Of a stretch of 64,000 nucleotides of DNA, positions 50,213-60,058 are shown piece by piece (the first letter of the stretch is position 1; each line of letters starts with the position of its first letter). The stretch spans positions 124,001 through 188,000 of the forward strand of contig NZ_JAPMIU010000005.1 in the NCBI RefSeq assembly GCF_026410505.1. Reading direction: 5' to 3'. The translations under genes and the position numbers were made by a program. The stretch is from Frateuria hangzhouensis. GTDB taxonomy: Bacteria; Pseudomonadota; Gammaproteobacteria; Xanthomonadales; Rhodanobacteraceae. The notes beneath the pieces are model-generated. The model had not been told where the DNA came from. It saw only the letters and a program-made list of their open reading frames with translations, and ran no database searches.

Positions 50213-50224
50213 AAACGATCGTTT
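50213..50224. promoter_or_regulatory. 12-bp palindrome AAACGATCGTTT
   Basis: Perfect palindrome in the AT-rich spacer between the divergent LysR and azoreductase genes. Candidate operator for the LysR protein or another dimeric regulator. Confidence 0.45.
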
Positions 50225-50301
50225 GTCGCAGGCAATGGCGGGAGGCAACCTGGCGAGAAAGAGCAACGGATGAATCGATCTCAACCATGCGAGGCACCAT
50301 C

Positions 50302-51039
50302 ATGACCACCCTGCTGCACATCGACACCAGCGCCCGGCCGGGCCGCTCCGACCTCCAGGCCCACGGCTCCCACACGCGCCGGCTCAGTGCGCGCTTTGTC
50401 GAGCGCTGGCACGCGGCGCGCCCGGCCGATGCCATCGTGCGCCGCGATGTCGGCCAGCACCCGCCAGCCCCGGTCAGCGGCGCGTGGATCCATGCGGCCT
50501 TTACCCCGCCGGCGCGGCGCGAACCCTGGATGCAAGAGGCGCTGGCCGCCAGCGACGTACTGGTGGACGAACTAATCAGCGCGGACCTCATCGTGGCCGG
50601 CGTGCCCATGTACAACTTCAGCATGCCGGCGGCTTTCAAGGCCTACATCGACCAGGTGGTGCGGGTAGGCCGCACCTTCGGCTTCGACCGCGCGCGCGAC
50701 GGCGCACCGTACTGGCCGCTGCTGGACGACCGGCCGCGGCGACTGGTGATCCTGAGTTCGCGCGGAGATTTCGGCTACGCCGACCGGCTGCGGTCGCTCG
50801 ACCACGTGGAAGCGTCCGTGCGCAGCGCGTTCGCCTACGTCGGCATTACCGAGGTGCATGCATTGGCCGTCGAGTACGACGAGTTCGGAGGCGAGCGCCT
50901 GCTGCGCTCGCTCGCGGAAGCGGAGACGGCCACCGATGCGCTGGTCGACCGGCTGCTGCAGATGCCGTCCGTCGCCACGCCCATGCCCGATCCTTCCGTG
51001 CGCCCAGTTCAGCGCGCACCATCGATCTGCACGGAATGA
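50302..51039 (+). CDS. azoR: FMN-dependent NADH-azoreductase
   Basis: 245 residues from 50302 (MTTLLHIDTSARPGRSDLQA); an ATG at 50287 would add five residues. Flavodoxin fold: HIDTSARPGRSDL is the FMN phosphate loop, and VPMYNFSMPAAFKAYIDQVVRVGRTF (about 100-125) is the second FMN motif of the AzoR family. Reduces quinones and azo dyes with NADH. Family lengths are nearer 200 residues; a C-terminal extension of about 40 residues is present here. Confidence 0.92.
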   Translation: MTTLLHIDTSARPGRSDLQAHGSHTRRLSARFVERWHAARPADAIVRRDVGQHPPAPVSGAWIHAAFTPPARREPWMQEALAASDVLVDELISADLIVAGVPMYNFSMPAAFKAYIDQVVRVGRTFGFDRARDGAPYWPLLDDRPRRLVILSSRGDFGYADRLRSLDHVEASVRSAFAYVGITEVHALAVEYDEFGGERLLRSLAEAETATDALVDRLLQMPSVATPMPDPSVRPVQRAPSICTE

Positions 51040-51193
51040 CGCGGGCGCGGGACGCCGGAATGAGTCCCGGACTCGACGACCACGGCAACGCACGGCGGAC
51101 ATCGACGCCTTCGCGCCCGGGGGCGGGCCGCCGCTGCGCTAGACTCGCGGGGCGGGGCCGCGCGGGGAGCGGCGCGACGCGGGGATCGGGAAC

Positions 51194-53551
51194 ATGCAGG
51201 GACAGGAGCAAACCACCGGCTATCGCTGCGGGTGTTATTTCATCGATCCGGCGCAGCGGAGGCTGCGGCGCGACGGCGAAGACGTGCCGCTGGAAGCGAA
51301 AGTGTTCGACCTCATCCTGCTGTTGGTCGAGCGCCGCGAGCGTGCGCTGGGCAAGCAGGAAGTGGTCGAGGCGCTTTGGGGCCAGCGTCCGATCAGCGAC
51401 GCCGCGCTCAGCCAACTGGTCTACAAGGCGCGTCGCGCCTTCGACGATGACGGCAAACGCGGCAACGTGATCCGCACCGTCTATGGCCGCGGCCTGCAGT
51501 GGGTGGCGCCGGTCGAGCCGATCGCCGATGCCGGGGACAGCCTGCCCGCGCCGGCCATCGGCTCCATCCCGGTCTCGTCCGCGAAGCCTGCGCGCCGCAG
51601 GCCGCGACTGGCGCTCGGCCTGGTCGCACTGCTGGCCTTGGCCGCGGCAGGACTGTGGCTGATCCCGACCAGCAAGGCGCCGCCCGTACCGGCGCCGCCG
51701 CGCCTGGCGCTGCTGCCGACGGAAAACGCCACCGGCGAGAAGGCGCTCGACTGGGTCGGGCATGGCCTGCCCGGCCTGATGACCAGCCTGCTGGGCGAAA
51801 GTCGCGACGTGGACGCCATCGACGCGCTGCAAGTCGCGCGGATATGGGATTACACGCCGCCGCCCGGACGCAGCCGCGCCGAGCACGCGCGCTTCGCCGC
51901 GCATGCCGACATCCTGGTCGGCAGCCGCCTGCGCAAGCTGGCTGACCATCTCTACGAATTGGACGTGCATGTCGACGCCGGCGGGCTGGCGCCGCCTGCC
52001 GACATCGCGGTCACCGGCGAACAGCCGGCCACGCTCGGCATGCAGGCGGTCGAGCGCATCCGCCACGCGCTGAAGCTGGAGCCGGCGGCGCGCGCGCCGG
52101 GCGCGCGGCCGGCGGACGCCTACCTGGCCGAAACCTTCGCCCGCGGACTGGACGAGGCCATGCGCGGGCGCTGGGTGAAGGCCAAGCCTTATTTCCGGCT
52201 GTGCGCGCAGAACGCGGCCGGCTTCCTGCCGGCGCGGTTCCGGCTGGGCCAGGCACAGGTCAACACCGACGAGTCGGACGCGGGCGAGCAGACCCTGCAG
52301 CAGGCGCTGGCCGGCGCCCGCGCACAGGGCGACGACGCGCTTGCCGCCAACAGCCTGCTTCAACTCGCTGCGCTGGCACTCACCCGCCACCGGCATGCCG
52401 ACGCGCTGGCATTGCTGGATCGCGCCGCGCCGCTGGCCGAGCGCGCACGCGACCCGGCCCTGGGCGCGGCGATCGCGCTCAAGGCCGTCAACGCGGCGGC
52501 GCGCCTGCACCAACTGGCGCTCGCCCGCCGGCACCTGTCGCAGGCACGCGGCCTGATCGAGCGCCACCAGTTGCGCCAGCTCGAGGGCGACCTGCACAAC
52601 AGCGAAGGCTTCATCGCCGAGGCGCAGGGCGACCTCGCCGCCTCCGAGACGGCCAACCGCGCCGCGCTGGCCGCCAGCGAGGCCGTCGGCAACGAACGCA
52701 ACGCGCGTGGCGATGCCTATAACCTGGCGCTGGTGCTCGCCCGCGAGGGCAAGAACGCGGAGGCGATGAAGCTGTTCGCGCACACCTACCGCCGCGCGCG
52801 CGGCATCGATCCCTGGCTGACGTTCGCCAGTGGCGACAACCTGGCCATCGCGTTGCTCAACGCCGGCCTGGGCGACCGCGTCGAACCCATCGCCGCGCAA
52901 CTGCTGGCGACCGCCAAAGAACAGCACAACCGGGTGTGGCAGTCGCTGGCGTGGATGTTGCGCGCAGGCAGCCGCTGGTACCAGGGTGATGCCGCCGCGT
53001 CGCTCGCGCATTGCCGCACCGCCGGCGCGCTGATCGACCCAGCGCAGGATCCCGCGCTGCGGCTGGCCATCCAACTGAGCGAGGCTTCCGCCGCACTGGT
53101 GGCTGAACCGCAGGCCCTTGCGGCCATCGCGCACGACGCCGACCGTTTGATCGATGCCCAGCAACAGCCGAACGACTACGCCTACGAACGCCAGCTCATC
53201 CACGCCATGGCGGCGTCTGCCGCCAGGCAACCGGCACAGGCGCGCGATGCCCTGAAGGCTGCCGCCGCCGGTCCGCACCCCAGCGACGCGACCGCCGACA
53301 ACCTGCATTACATCGGCCTGACCATCGCCCTGCGCGATGCCGACAAGGACGCCGCGGCCCTCGCCCTCGCCGGCTTCGATCCGGGCGCTTCGTCCAACGC
53401 CGACGTGCTGCGCCTCTACGCGCAATGGGCCGAGCGCCAGGGCGATCGCGACGGCCATGCCCGCGCCACCGCGCGCCTGGCGTCGCTGCGCACGGAAGCC
53501 CAGGCCGCACTGGCGGCCGAGCCGTTCGACGAAGCACTGGCTTCGCCATAA
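51194..53551 (+). CDS. CadC-like membrane transcriptional regulator with TPR-like sensor domain
   Basis: 785 residues. Residues 8-104 form an OmpR/PhoB-type winged helix-turn-helix (YRCGCYFIDPAQRRLRRDGE ... VIRTVYGRGLQWVAP), followed by a linker, one membrane helix (about 138-157), and a long extracytoplasmic part rich in TPR-like helical repeats (from about residue 335). This is the ToxR/CadC one-component layout, in which the regulator senses outside and binds DNA inside. Possible targets are the exported proteins just downstream. Confidence 0.9.
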   Translation: MQGQEQTTGYRCGCYFIDPAQRRLRRDGEDVPLEAKVFDLILLLVERRERALGKQEVVEALWGQRPISDAALSQLVYKARRAFDDDGKRGNVIRTVYGRGLQWVAPVEPIADAGDSLPAPAIGSIPVSSAKPARRRPRLALGLVALLALAAAGLWLIPTSKAPPVPAPPRLALLPTENATGEKALDWVGHGLPGLMTSLLGESRDVDAIDALQVARIWDYTPPPGRSRAEHARFAAHADILVGSRLRKLADHLYELDVHVDAGGLAPPADIAVTGEQPATLGMQAVERIRHALKLEPAARAPGARPADAYLAETFARGLDEAMRGRWVKAKPYFRLCAQNAAGFLPARFRLGQAQVNTDESDAGEQTLQQALAGARAQGDDALAANSLLQLAALALTRHRHADALALLDRAAPLAERARDPALGAAIALKAVNAAARLHQLALARRHLSQARGLIERHQLRQLEGDLHNSEGFIAEAQGDLAASETANRAALAASEAVGNERNARGDAYNLALVLAREGKNAEAMKLFAHTYRRARGIDPWLTFASGDNLAIALLNAGLGDRVEPIAAQLLATAKEQHNRVWQSLAWMLRAGSRWYQGDAAASLAHCRTAGALIDPAQDPALRLAIQLSEASAALVAEPQALAAIAHDADRLIDAQQQPNDYAYERQLIHAMAASAARQPAQARDALKAAAAGPHPSDATADNLHYIGLTIALRDADKDAAALALAGFDPGASSNADVLRLYAQWAERQGDRDGHARATARLASLRTEAQAALAAEPFDEALASP

Positions 53552-53627
53552 GGTTGGGGAATACTGCCGTCCAGGCCGCTCCCGCCGGGCCGTCTTGCCA
53601 TCTGCACCGAGGAACGGGCCTGATTCC

Positions 53628-54500
53628 ATGAAGTTTCATCTGCACAGTCTGCTTGCCTGCTTCATCGCGCTGGTCGTCGCCCTTCCCGTCCGGGCGGCCC
53701 ATCCCGCGCTGTGGGCGGTCAAGGACGCCGACACCACGATCTACCTGTTTGGCACCGTGCACCTGCTGCCGCAGGACACCGACTGGCGTTTCCCCGCGCT
53801 GGACAAGGCGCTGGCCGACAGCGACCTGCTGTACGTGGAAATCGTCGACGACGATCAGGCCAACATGACCGCGCTGGTGTTGCGCTACGGCATGGACTTC
53901 GCACACCCACTCGCCGACCTGCTCAACCCGTTCGACCGCGGCCGGCTGGAGCGCGCCGCGCGGCTGGCGCACGTGCGTGGCGGGATGGCGGCGCTCAACC
54001 TGATGCGCCCATGGCTGGCCGCGCTGACCCTCGCCGTGGCCCCGCTCACCCAGGCCGGGCTGGACCCCGCCGCCGGGGTGGACAAGAAGCTGCGCGCCAC
54101 CATGGAGAAGGCGGGCAAGCCGGTACGGGGGCTGGAAACCGCCGAAGAGCAGATCCGCTTCCTCGCCGACATGCCGCAGTCCCTGCAACTGGCGCTGCTG
54201 CGTTCGACCCTGCGCGATACCGATCGTGCCAAGGTGGATCTGAAAGCGATCATCGAGGCCTGGAAAACCGGCGACGACGAGGCCCTGGCCCGGCTCGAGA
54301 ACGATCTGATGCGCCGCGAGGAACCGCGGCTCTACCAGCGCCTTCTGGTCGATCGCAACAAGGCCTGGGCCAAGCGTATCGCCGGGATGCTGCACGAGCC
54401 CGGCACCGTGCTCATCGCCGTCGGCGCCGCCCACCTGGCCGGACCGGACAGCGTGCAAGCGCAGCTGGCAGGGGACGGGATCGCCGCCGAGCGGCAATAG
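53628..54500 (+). CDS. TraB/GumN family protein, exported
   Basis: 290 residues with a signal peptide ending near residue 24 (PVRA). IYLFGTVHLLP (about 38-48) and the C-terminal VLIAVGAAHLAG are the two histidine motifs of the TraB/GumN family, which has a Tiki-like metalloprotease relationship. Xanthomonads carry GumN in the xanthan region, but no other gum gene lies here. Start from signal-peptide position. Confidence 0.92.
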   Translation: MKFHLHSLLACFIALVVALPVRAAHPALWAVKDADTTIYLFGTVHLLPQDTDWRFPALDKALADSDLLYVEIVDDDQANMTALVLRYGMDFAHPLADLLNPFDRGRLERAARLAHVRGGMAALNLMRPWLAALTLAVAPLTQAGLDPAAGVDKKLRATMEKAGKPVRGLETAEEQIRFLADMPQSLQLALLRSTLRDTDRAKVDLKAIIEAWKTGDDEALARLENDLMRREEPRLYQRLLVDRNKAWAKRIAGMLHEPGTVLIAVGAAHLAGPDSVQAQLAGDGIAAERQ

Positions 54501-54701
54501 TCTCCATCCCGCCCGCTTCCGACGCCCGGACGAGGCCGCCGGACCGGCCCGTGTCACCCGCTGCAAGTGGTTGATCCAGAAGCAAGTAAGAATCCGTAAT
54601 GAACACCTAAGGCGCCCCTCAAGCGCGCCCGGGTGCAGCCGGCTTCGATAGGGCCGCCGCGAAAGACACGGGCGGCCCACCCTCGGAACCAGGCTACGGA
54701 T

Positions 54702-55646
54702 ATGACCCGCAACCCGCTGCTGCCGCACCTCTCCGCACCTGCCCTTCGCCGCCTGGCGGCCGGCCTGGCCGCGATGCTCGGCCTGGCGTCCACGGCGGCC
54801 GGTGCGGCCGGTTCGGACCCGTCGCCGTTCGATTACCGCAACGTCGGCGCCACGCTGACCTACAGCATCGAGATCAGCGGGCAGGCGCACGACAGCAGGT
54901 CGAATGGCGACCTGTGGTCGAAGGCGGACGTGAACCGGCGTGTGGAAGGGACGCTCCACCTTGCCGGCCAACAGGAGCACATGACCGCCGTGGACAACCC
55001 GCAGGAACTTATCGCCCACACGGCGCGCGCACGGCAGGCGATGGCGGCCGACCTGCCGACCATCCAGCGCATCGTCGAGGAATGCGGCGACGACGAGGCC
55101 TGCATGAACACCCGCATGATGGCGTACGTCAAAGGCATGTCGTCCGACAAGCGCGCCGCGCTGGCCAGCGCCACCGGCGGGCCGGCTGCAAAGCTCAGCC
55201 GGCATGCCATCGGTGCATGGGGCGTGGATGGCAAAACCGCGTGCTCCATCCACGCCACCTCCAAGGGCGCCTCCAGCTACCGCTCTTTGGCCCAGGGCGA
55301 GGGATATGCCGAATATGTCACCGGTGCGGAGCAGCGCCACGGACAAGGCAGCAGCGATTGCCGGCATGACCCGTATCCCGATGGCAGCGCCAAATGGGAC
55401 GGCGACAAGAACCTGCTGGAACTCAGGCTGCCCGGCCTTGCCTTGACCGAGCAGTGGAAAAGCGCCGACGGCAAGCACGGGGCGCGCAAGATCGTCATAC
55501 CCGACATCGAACTCGAGCACCTGACCTGGTCCGGCAAGGGCCCGCAGAGCGGCCAGCAGGTGCGGCACGTCTCTGTCCCGGCAGGAGACGCCAGCGTGCC
55601 CGCGACCATGACCATCCGCTGGACCTTCACCCCGAACCGGGCCTGA
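54702..55646 (+). CDS. Exported hypothetical protein
   Basis: 314 residues. A signal peptide occupies about residues 1-35 (LAAMLGLASTAAGAAG). The mature part begins FDYRNVGATLTYSIEISGQA with several cysteines (CGDDEAC; CSIHATS; C in DCRHDPY) that probably form disulfides. No domain recognised. Ends three bases before the start of the VanY gene, so the two are likely co-transcribed. Confidence 0.75.
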   Translation: MTRNPLLPHLSAPALRRLAAGLAAMLGLASTAAGAAGSDPSPFDYRNVGATLTYSIEISGQAHDSRSNGDLWSKADVNRRVEGTLHLAGQQEHMTAVDNPQELIAHTARARQAMAADLPTIQRIVEECGDDEACMNTRMMAYVKGMSSDKRAALASATGGPAAKLSRHAIGAWGVDGKTACSIHATSKGASSYRSLAQGEGYAEYVTGAEQRHGQGSSDCRHDPYPDGSAKWDGDKNLLELRLPGLALTEQWKSADGKHGARKIVIPDIELEHLTWSGKGPQSGQQVRHVSVPAGDASVPATMTIRWTFTPNRA

Positions 55647-55648
55647 CC

Positions 55649-56431
55649 ATGTCGCGGCCGGCTTTTTCCAGACGCTGCGCGCCAGCCGCGGCGGCCGGGC
55701 TGACCGCCCTGGCGATGCTTTGCGCTTCGTCGGCCGGCGCATCCTGCGCCCATCCGCGCGCCGCATCGCCAGGTTATCGCCAACGTGCCATGCGCGCTGC
55801 CGCCAACCTGGGCGCGCCGCGCGACTACGCGCAAAGCCATCAGTGGACCCTGCAGCCGGAAGCGCCCGTCCTGGCGAACGCCGGCACCGACGTCTACGGC
55901 CGCGGGCTGCGGCTGGCGCCGAAGGCGGCGGATGCGTTGCACGCGATGGTGGCGGCGGCCGCACGCGACGGCGTGACGGTGCAGGTGGTTTCCGGCTTCC
56001 GCAGCTTCGGCTACCAGCGCCGGTTGCTGCACCGCAAGCTCGACCGCGGCGTGCCGCTGGCGGCCGTGCTCGAGGTCAACGCCCTGCCCGGCTTCAGCGA
56101 GCACCACAGTGGCTGCGCGCTGGACCTGACTACCCCGGGCCTGCCCGCGACGGACGCCGCCTTCGCCACCACGCCGGCGTTCGCGTGGCTGCTGGCGCAT
56201 GCGCGCCGGTTCGGCTTCGCCCTGTCCTATCCGCCGGGCAACGCGCAGGGCGTCGACTTCGAACCCTGGCACTGGCGCTACGCCGGTATCCCGCCGGCCG
56301 CCGGTCGCGCGTCCGTGGCGGCAGCTCCGGCCACCTCCAGCGCCCGCGCCGTTGCCCGCGGCGAAGCGGCAGCACCTGCGCATAGCGCCGCGACCCTCGC
56401 CGGCCTGTCCATCCAGACCTATCCGCGCTGA
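55649..56431 (+). CDS. VanY-type D-alanyl-D-alanine carboxypeptidase
   Basis: 260 residues with a signal peptide (about 1-32). The zinc site is complete: S150-x-H152-x2-G155-x-A157-x-D159 in SEHHSGCALD, plus E205 and H208 in EPWHWRY. Removes terminal D-alanine from peptidoglycan stem peptides in the periplasm. Starts three bases after the preceding orphan gene. The C-terminal 40 residues are Ala/Pro-rich. Confidence 0.93.
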   Translation: MSRPAFSRRCAPAAAAGLTALAMLCASSAGASCAHPRAASPGYRQRAMRAAANLGAPRDYAQSHQWTLQPEAPVLANAGTDVYGRGLRLAPKAADALHAMVAAAARDGVTVQVVSGFRSFGYQRRLLHRKLDRGVPLAAVLEVNALPGFSEHHSGCALDLTTPGLPATDAAFATTPAFAWLLAHARRFGFALSYPPGNAQGVDFEPWHWRYAGIPPAAGRASVAAAPATSSARAVARGEAAAPAHSAATLAGLSIQTYPR

Positions 56432-56494
56432 GGCCGTAGCCGCACGCCCGACGCCGCGATCCACCACCCGCCCCGCCATCCACGGAGAACACCC

Positions 56495-56881
56495 ATGCCA
56501 ACCCGCCGCCTGCTGCTCGCCGCCATCGCCCTGCTCGCCGCCACGCCCTGCCTCGCCGCCAACGACCCCGACGGGTGCGCCTACGTGGCCGGCCGGATGT
56601 TCGACTCGCTCGGCCACCGGGATTACTCGGGGGCGGCCTTCATGATGGACGGGCAGCTGCAGGCCCATTCCTTCCCCAAGGCGCTGCCCTCGATGTGGGA
56701 CGCGCTGCTGAAAGACAACTTCGGCGCCTATCGCGGCCACGGCCAGGCCACCGTTACGCACAACGCCGACGGCACCACCACGTTGTCGATGCCGCTGCAC
56801 TTCGAGCGGATGGAACCGACCTTCGTGGTCACCTGCGATCCGGCGCCCAGCAACACCGTCCGCGAATTCGCCATGCAATGA
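56495..56881 (+). CDS. Small exported protein 1 of a tandem pair
   Basis: 128 residues with a signal peptide ending AANDPDG region (residue about 22). Mature protein has two cysteines (C28 and C near the end in VTCDPAP), consistent with a disulfide. Size, context, cleavage point and the pattern AYxxAG/AAHDYDGA are shared with the next gene, so they may be diverged duplicates of a DUF3887-like fold; this is weak. CGGAGAA precedes the ATG. Confidence 0.7.
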   Translation: MPTRRLLLAAIALLAATPCLAANDPDGCAYVAGRMFDSLGHRDYSGAAFMMDGQLQAHSFPKALPSMWDALLKDNFGAYRGHGQATVTHNADGTTTLSMPLHFERMEPTFVVTCDPAPSNTVREFAMQ

Positions 56882-56930
56882 CCGCGGGTACACCGCGGCG
56901 CATCCGCGCACCTTTCGACCGGAGATTCGC

Positions 56931-57320
56931 ATGACCACGCCCCGCCTTTTTGCCTTCACCCTTGCCCTCGCCTGCGGCACCGTCGGCGCCAGCCACGCGT
57001 CTGCGCTGGCCGAGCAGTGCCTTGGCCGCGCGCCGCGGCTGGCCGACAGCCTCGCGGCGCACGACTACGACGGCGCCAACAAGCAACTGGGCACACTGAT
57101 GCAGTTCATGTTCTCGGCCGACACGCTGCGCGGGAACTGGGAAGGCATGATCCACGAGGACGGCGCCTACCAGTCGCACGGCAAGCCCTGGGTGGCCGAC
57201 GACGATGGCAAGGACGCCTTCATCCGCATCGACATCACCTTCGCGCGCAAGGCCAACGCCATGCAGATCGTGTGCAGCCGCGATGCGCACGGGCAGATCA
57301 GCAGCCTCGCCTTCCTCTGA
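56931..57320 (+). CDS. Small exported protein 2 of a tandem pair
   Basis: 129 residues with a signal peptide (MTTPRLFAFTLALACGTVGA then SHA). Mature protein begins LAEQCLGRAPRLADSLAAHD and has a second cysteine in QIVCSRDA near residue 113. Same length, order of cysteines and genomic position as its neighbour. GGAGA lies about five bases before the ATG. Function unknown. A possible terminator follows. Confidence 0.72.
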   Translation: MTTPRLFAFTLALACGTVGASHASALAEQCLGRAPRLADSLAAHDYDGANKQLGTLMQFMFSADTLRGNWEGMIHEDGAYQSHGKPWVADDDGKDAFIRIDITFARKANAMQIVCSRDAHGQISSLAFL

Positions 57321-57365
57321 ACCGGCCACGAGCGCCAGACCCCGCCCGCGCTGGAGCCGGTTTTG
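57320..57365 (+). terminator. Possible intrinsic terminator after the small exported pair
   Basis: AACCGGC (57320-57326) can pair with GCCGGTT (57356-57362), with further GCGC pairing inside, followed by TTTT. Weak T-run. Confidence 0.35.
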
Positions 57366-57549
57366 ACTGCGCGCGGGACGTGGCCGGCGCTGTCTGACCG
57401 GCGTCCGGTCGCGGCGGCCGGAGAGCAGGATCGCCAAAGCCCGCACGTTTGCCGCGGCGAGACAACGCAAGCCGTCCCGAGCCCTCGGCTGTCGCCTCCG
57501 CGGCCAATCTGGCACCATCGGCCGGTTACCCGTGCCAGAAACTCCCCGC

Positions 57550-59790
57550 ATGAACCTGCAAGCCAATTTCGAACAGATCCCGCTCAAGGAATACGCCGAG
57601 CGGGCCTACCTCGACTACTCGATGTACGTGGTGCTCGACCGCGCGCTGCCGTTCGTGGGCGACGGATTGAAGCCGGTGCAGCGGCGCATCATCTACGCGA
57701 TGAGCGAACTGGGCCTGGCCGCCACCGCCAAGCCGAAGAAATCCGCGCGCACCATCGGCGACGTGATCGGCAAGTTCCATCCGCACGGCGATTCGTCCTG
57801 CTACGAAGCGATGGTGCTGATGGCGCAGCCGTTCTCGTACCGCTACCCGCTGGTCGACGGCCAGGGCAACTTCGGTTCGCCGGACGACCCCAAGAGCTTC
57901 GCGGCGATGCGCTACACCGAATCCAAGCTCAGCCCGATCGCCGAGGCACTGCTGGGTGAACTGGCGCACGGCACGGTCGACTGGGTACCGAACTTCGACG
58001 GCACGCTGGAGGAACCGAGCTGGCTGCCCGCGCGCGTGCCGCACGTACTGCTCAACGGTTCCATGGGCATCGCCGTGGGCATGGCCACCGACATCCCACC
58101 GCACAACCTGCGCGAAGTGATCGCCGCCTGCATCCACCTGCTGGACAACCCGGACGCCACCGTCGCCGACCTGGCCGGGCACATCCCCGGGCCTGACTAC
58201 CCGACCGCGGCGGAGATCATCACCCCGCGCAAAGACCTGCTGTCGATCTACCAGACCGGCAACGGCTCGCTGCGCGCCCGCGCGGTGTACCAGGTGGAGG
58301 ACGGCCACATCGTCATCACCGCGCTGCCGCACCAGGTCAGCCCATCGAAGATCCTCGAGCAGATCGCTGCGCAGATGCGCGCCAAGAAGCTGCCGATGGT
58401 GGAGGACCTGCGCGACGAGTCCGACCACGAGAACCCGATCCGCCTGGTGGTGGTGCCGCGCTCCAACCGCGTCGATGCGGCCGAGGTGATGCAGCACCTG
58501 TTCGCCACCACGGACCTCGAGAGGAGCTACCGCGTCAACCTCAACATGATCGGCCTGGACGGCCGCCCGCAGGTGAAGGACCTGAAGAAGATCCTCACCG
58601 AGTGGCTGACCTTCCGCACCGACACGGTCACCCGCCGCCTCACCCATCGCCTGGGCAAGGTCGAGCGTCGCCTGCACCTGCTCGAAGGCCTGCACATCGC
58701 CTATCTCAACCTGGACGAGGTGATCCGCATCGTGCGCTCGGAGGACGAGCCCAAGCCGGTGCTGATGAGCCGCTTCAAGCTGTCCGAGGAACAGGCCGAC
58801 TACATCCTCGAAACCAGGCTGCGCCAGCTCGCGCGCCTGGAAGAGATGAAGATCGAGGCCGAGCGCAACCAGCTTGAGGAGGAGCGCGCGCGCATCAACG
58901 TGCTGCTCAAGTCGCCGGCCAAGCTCAAGACCCTGATCAAGGGTGAGTTGCAGGCCGACGCCGCCAAGTACGGCGACGACCGCCGCTCGCCGCTGGTCGA
59001 GCGCGAGGTCGCGCAGGCACTGGACGAAAGCGCGCTGGTCGCCAGCGAGCCGGTCACCGTGGTGCTGAGCCAGAAGGGGTGGATCCGTGCCGCCAAGGGC
59101 CACGACGTCGAACCCGAAGGCATGAACTACCGCGAAGGCGACGCCCTGCTCGCCGCCGTGCGGGCCCGCACCACGCAACAGATCGCGGTGATCGACTCCA
59201 CCGGCCGCAGCTATTCCACCGCCGCGCACTCCCTGCCCTCCGCGCGCGGCAACGGCGAGCCGCTGACCGGCCGCTTCAGCCCACCCTCCGGCGCCAGCTT
59301 CGACGCGCTCTCCGCCGGCGACAACGACACGCGGCTGATCCTCGCCAGCGACTTCGGCTACGGCTTCGTCACCCGCTTCGAGGCGCTCACCGGCCGCAAC
59401 AAGGCCGGCAAGCAGATCATCAGCCTCAGCGAGGGCTCGAAGATCCTCGCGCCCCAGACCAGTGCCGACCCCGCACGCGACCGCATCGTGGTGGTCACCA
59501 CCGAAGGCCACCTGTTGATGTTCTCCGTCGCCGAACTTCCCGAACTGGACAAGGGCAAGGGCAACAAGCTGATCGAAGTGCCCAAGGCCAAGCTCGTCAG
59601 CGGCGAAGAACGCGTCGCCGGCATCGCGGTGGTCGCCGAAGGCAAGGGCGAGGTCACCCTCTACGCCGGCCAGCGAAAACTCACCCTGCGCTGGAGCGAC
59701 CTGGTCGAATACGGCGGCAACCGTGCCACCCGCGGCGGCCTGCTGCCCCGCGGCCTGCGCCGCGTGGAGCGTATCGAGACCACCGGCTGA
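57550..59790 (+). CDS. parC: DNA topoisomerase IV subunit A
   Basis: 746 residues starting [20 protein letters not shown]. The catalytic tyrosine is Y122 in [11 protein letters not shown]. The fluoroquinolone region reads [12 protein letters not shown], so the residues equivalent to E. coli S80 and E84 are wild-type (S82 and E86). The C-terminal beta-propeller (IQ...[11 protein letters not shown]-type repeats) is present. Decatenates sister chromosomes with ParE, which is not in this window. An upstream GTG at 57532 would add six residues. Confidence 0.96.
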   Translation: MNLQANFEQIPLKEYAERAYLDYSMYVVLDRALPFVGDGLKPVQRRIIYAMSELGLAATAKPKKSARTIGDVIGKFHPHGDSSCYEAMVLMAQPFSYRYPLVDGQGNFGSPDDPKSFAAMRYTESKLSPIAEALLGELAHGTVDWVPNFDGTLEEPSWLPARVPHVLLNGSMGIAVGMATDIPPHNLREVIAACIHLLDNPDATVADLAGHIPGPDYPTAAEIITPRKDLLSIYQTGNGSLRARAVYQVEDGHIVITALPHQVSPSKILEQIAAQMRAKKLPMVEDLRDESDHENPIRLVVVPRSNRVDAAEVMQHLFATTDLERSYRVNLNMIGLDGRPQVKDLKKILTEWLTFRTDTVTRRLTHRLGKVERRLHLLEGLHIAYLNLDEVIRIVRSEDEPKPVLMSRFKLSEEQADYILETRLRQLARLEEMKIEAERNQLEEERARINVLLKSPAKLKTLIKGELQADAAKYGDDRRSPLVEREVAQALDESALVASEPVTVVLSQKGWIRAAKGHDVEPEGMNYREGDALLAAVRARTTQQIAVIDSTGRSYSTAAHSLPSARGNGEPLTGRFSPPSGASFDALSAGDNDTRLILASDFGYGFVTRFEALTGRNKAGKQIISLSEGSKILAPQTSADPARDRIVVVTTEGHLLMFSVAELPELDKGKGNKLIEVPKAKLVSGEERVAGIAVVAEGKGEVTLYAGQRKLTLRWSDLVEYGGNRATRGGLLPRGLRRVERIETTG

Positions 59791-59805
59791 CGCGCGATCG
59801 AAGCT

Positions 59806-59827
59806 CCCTCTCCCCTATGGGAGAGGG
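59806..59827. terminator. CCCTCTCCC hairpin downstream of parC
   Basis: CCCTCTCCC (59806-59814), CTAT, GGGAGAGGG (59819-59827), then TTGGGGTGAGAGG. This is the head of a common CCCTCTCCC-type proteobacterial repeat; a degenerate second half (CTTTCTCGGAGGGAAAGGAAG) lies near 59907-59928. Confidence 0.65.
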
Positions 59828-60058
59828 TTGGGGTGAGAGGCCACTCTTGCGGCGGCCCCGCATCAGAGCGCTGCCCTGATCATCTTCCCCCCGCCTCACC
59901 TCGTCCTTTCTCGGAGGGAAAGGAAGCAAAGCCGCTCGCGCGACATCACCGCGCGCTCCGGCCGCCCAAGAACTTTTCCCATCCGCTCCACTCCAACTCC
60001 AGGTACACGCCCTTCCGCTACACGCGTTGAAATACGGTAGCCCCACCCGGACCCCGCT

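Noticed and set aside
53628-54500. A gum (xanthan) biosynthesis locus based on the GumN-like gene
   Set aside because: No glycosyltransferase or polymerase genes are adjacent. The TraB/GumN family is widespread and exported, and not specific to xanthan.
57550-59790. Fluoroquinolone-resistance substitutions in ParC
   Set aside because: The residues equivalent to E. coli S80 and E84 are Ser and Glu, the susceptible state; the only nearby change (A81 to Ser) is not a known resistance position to my knowledge.
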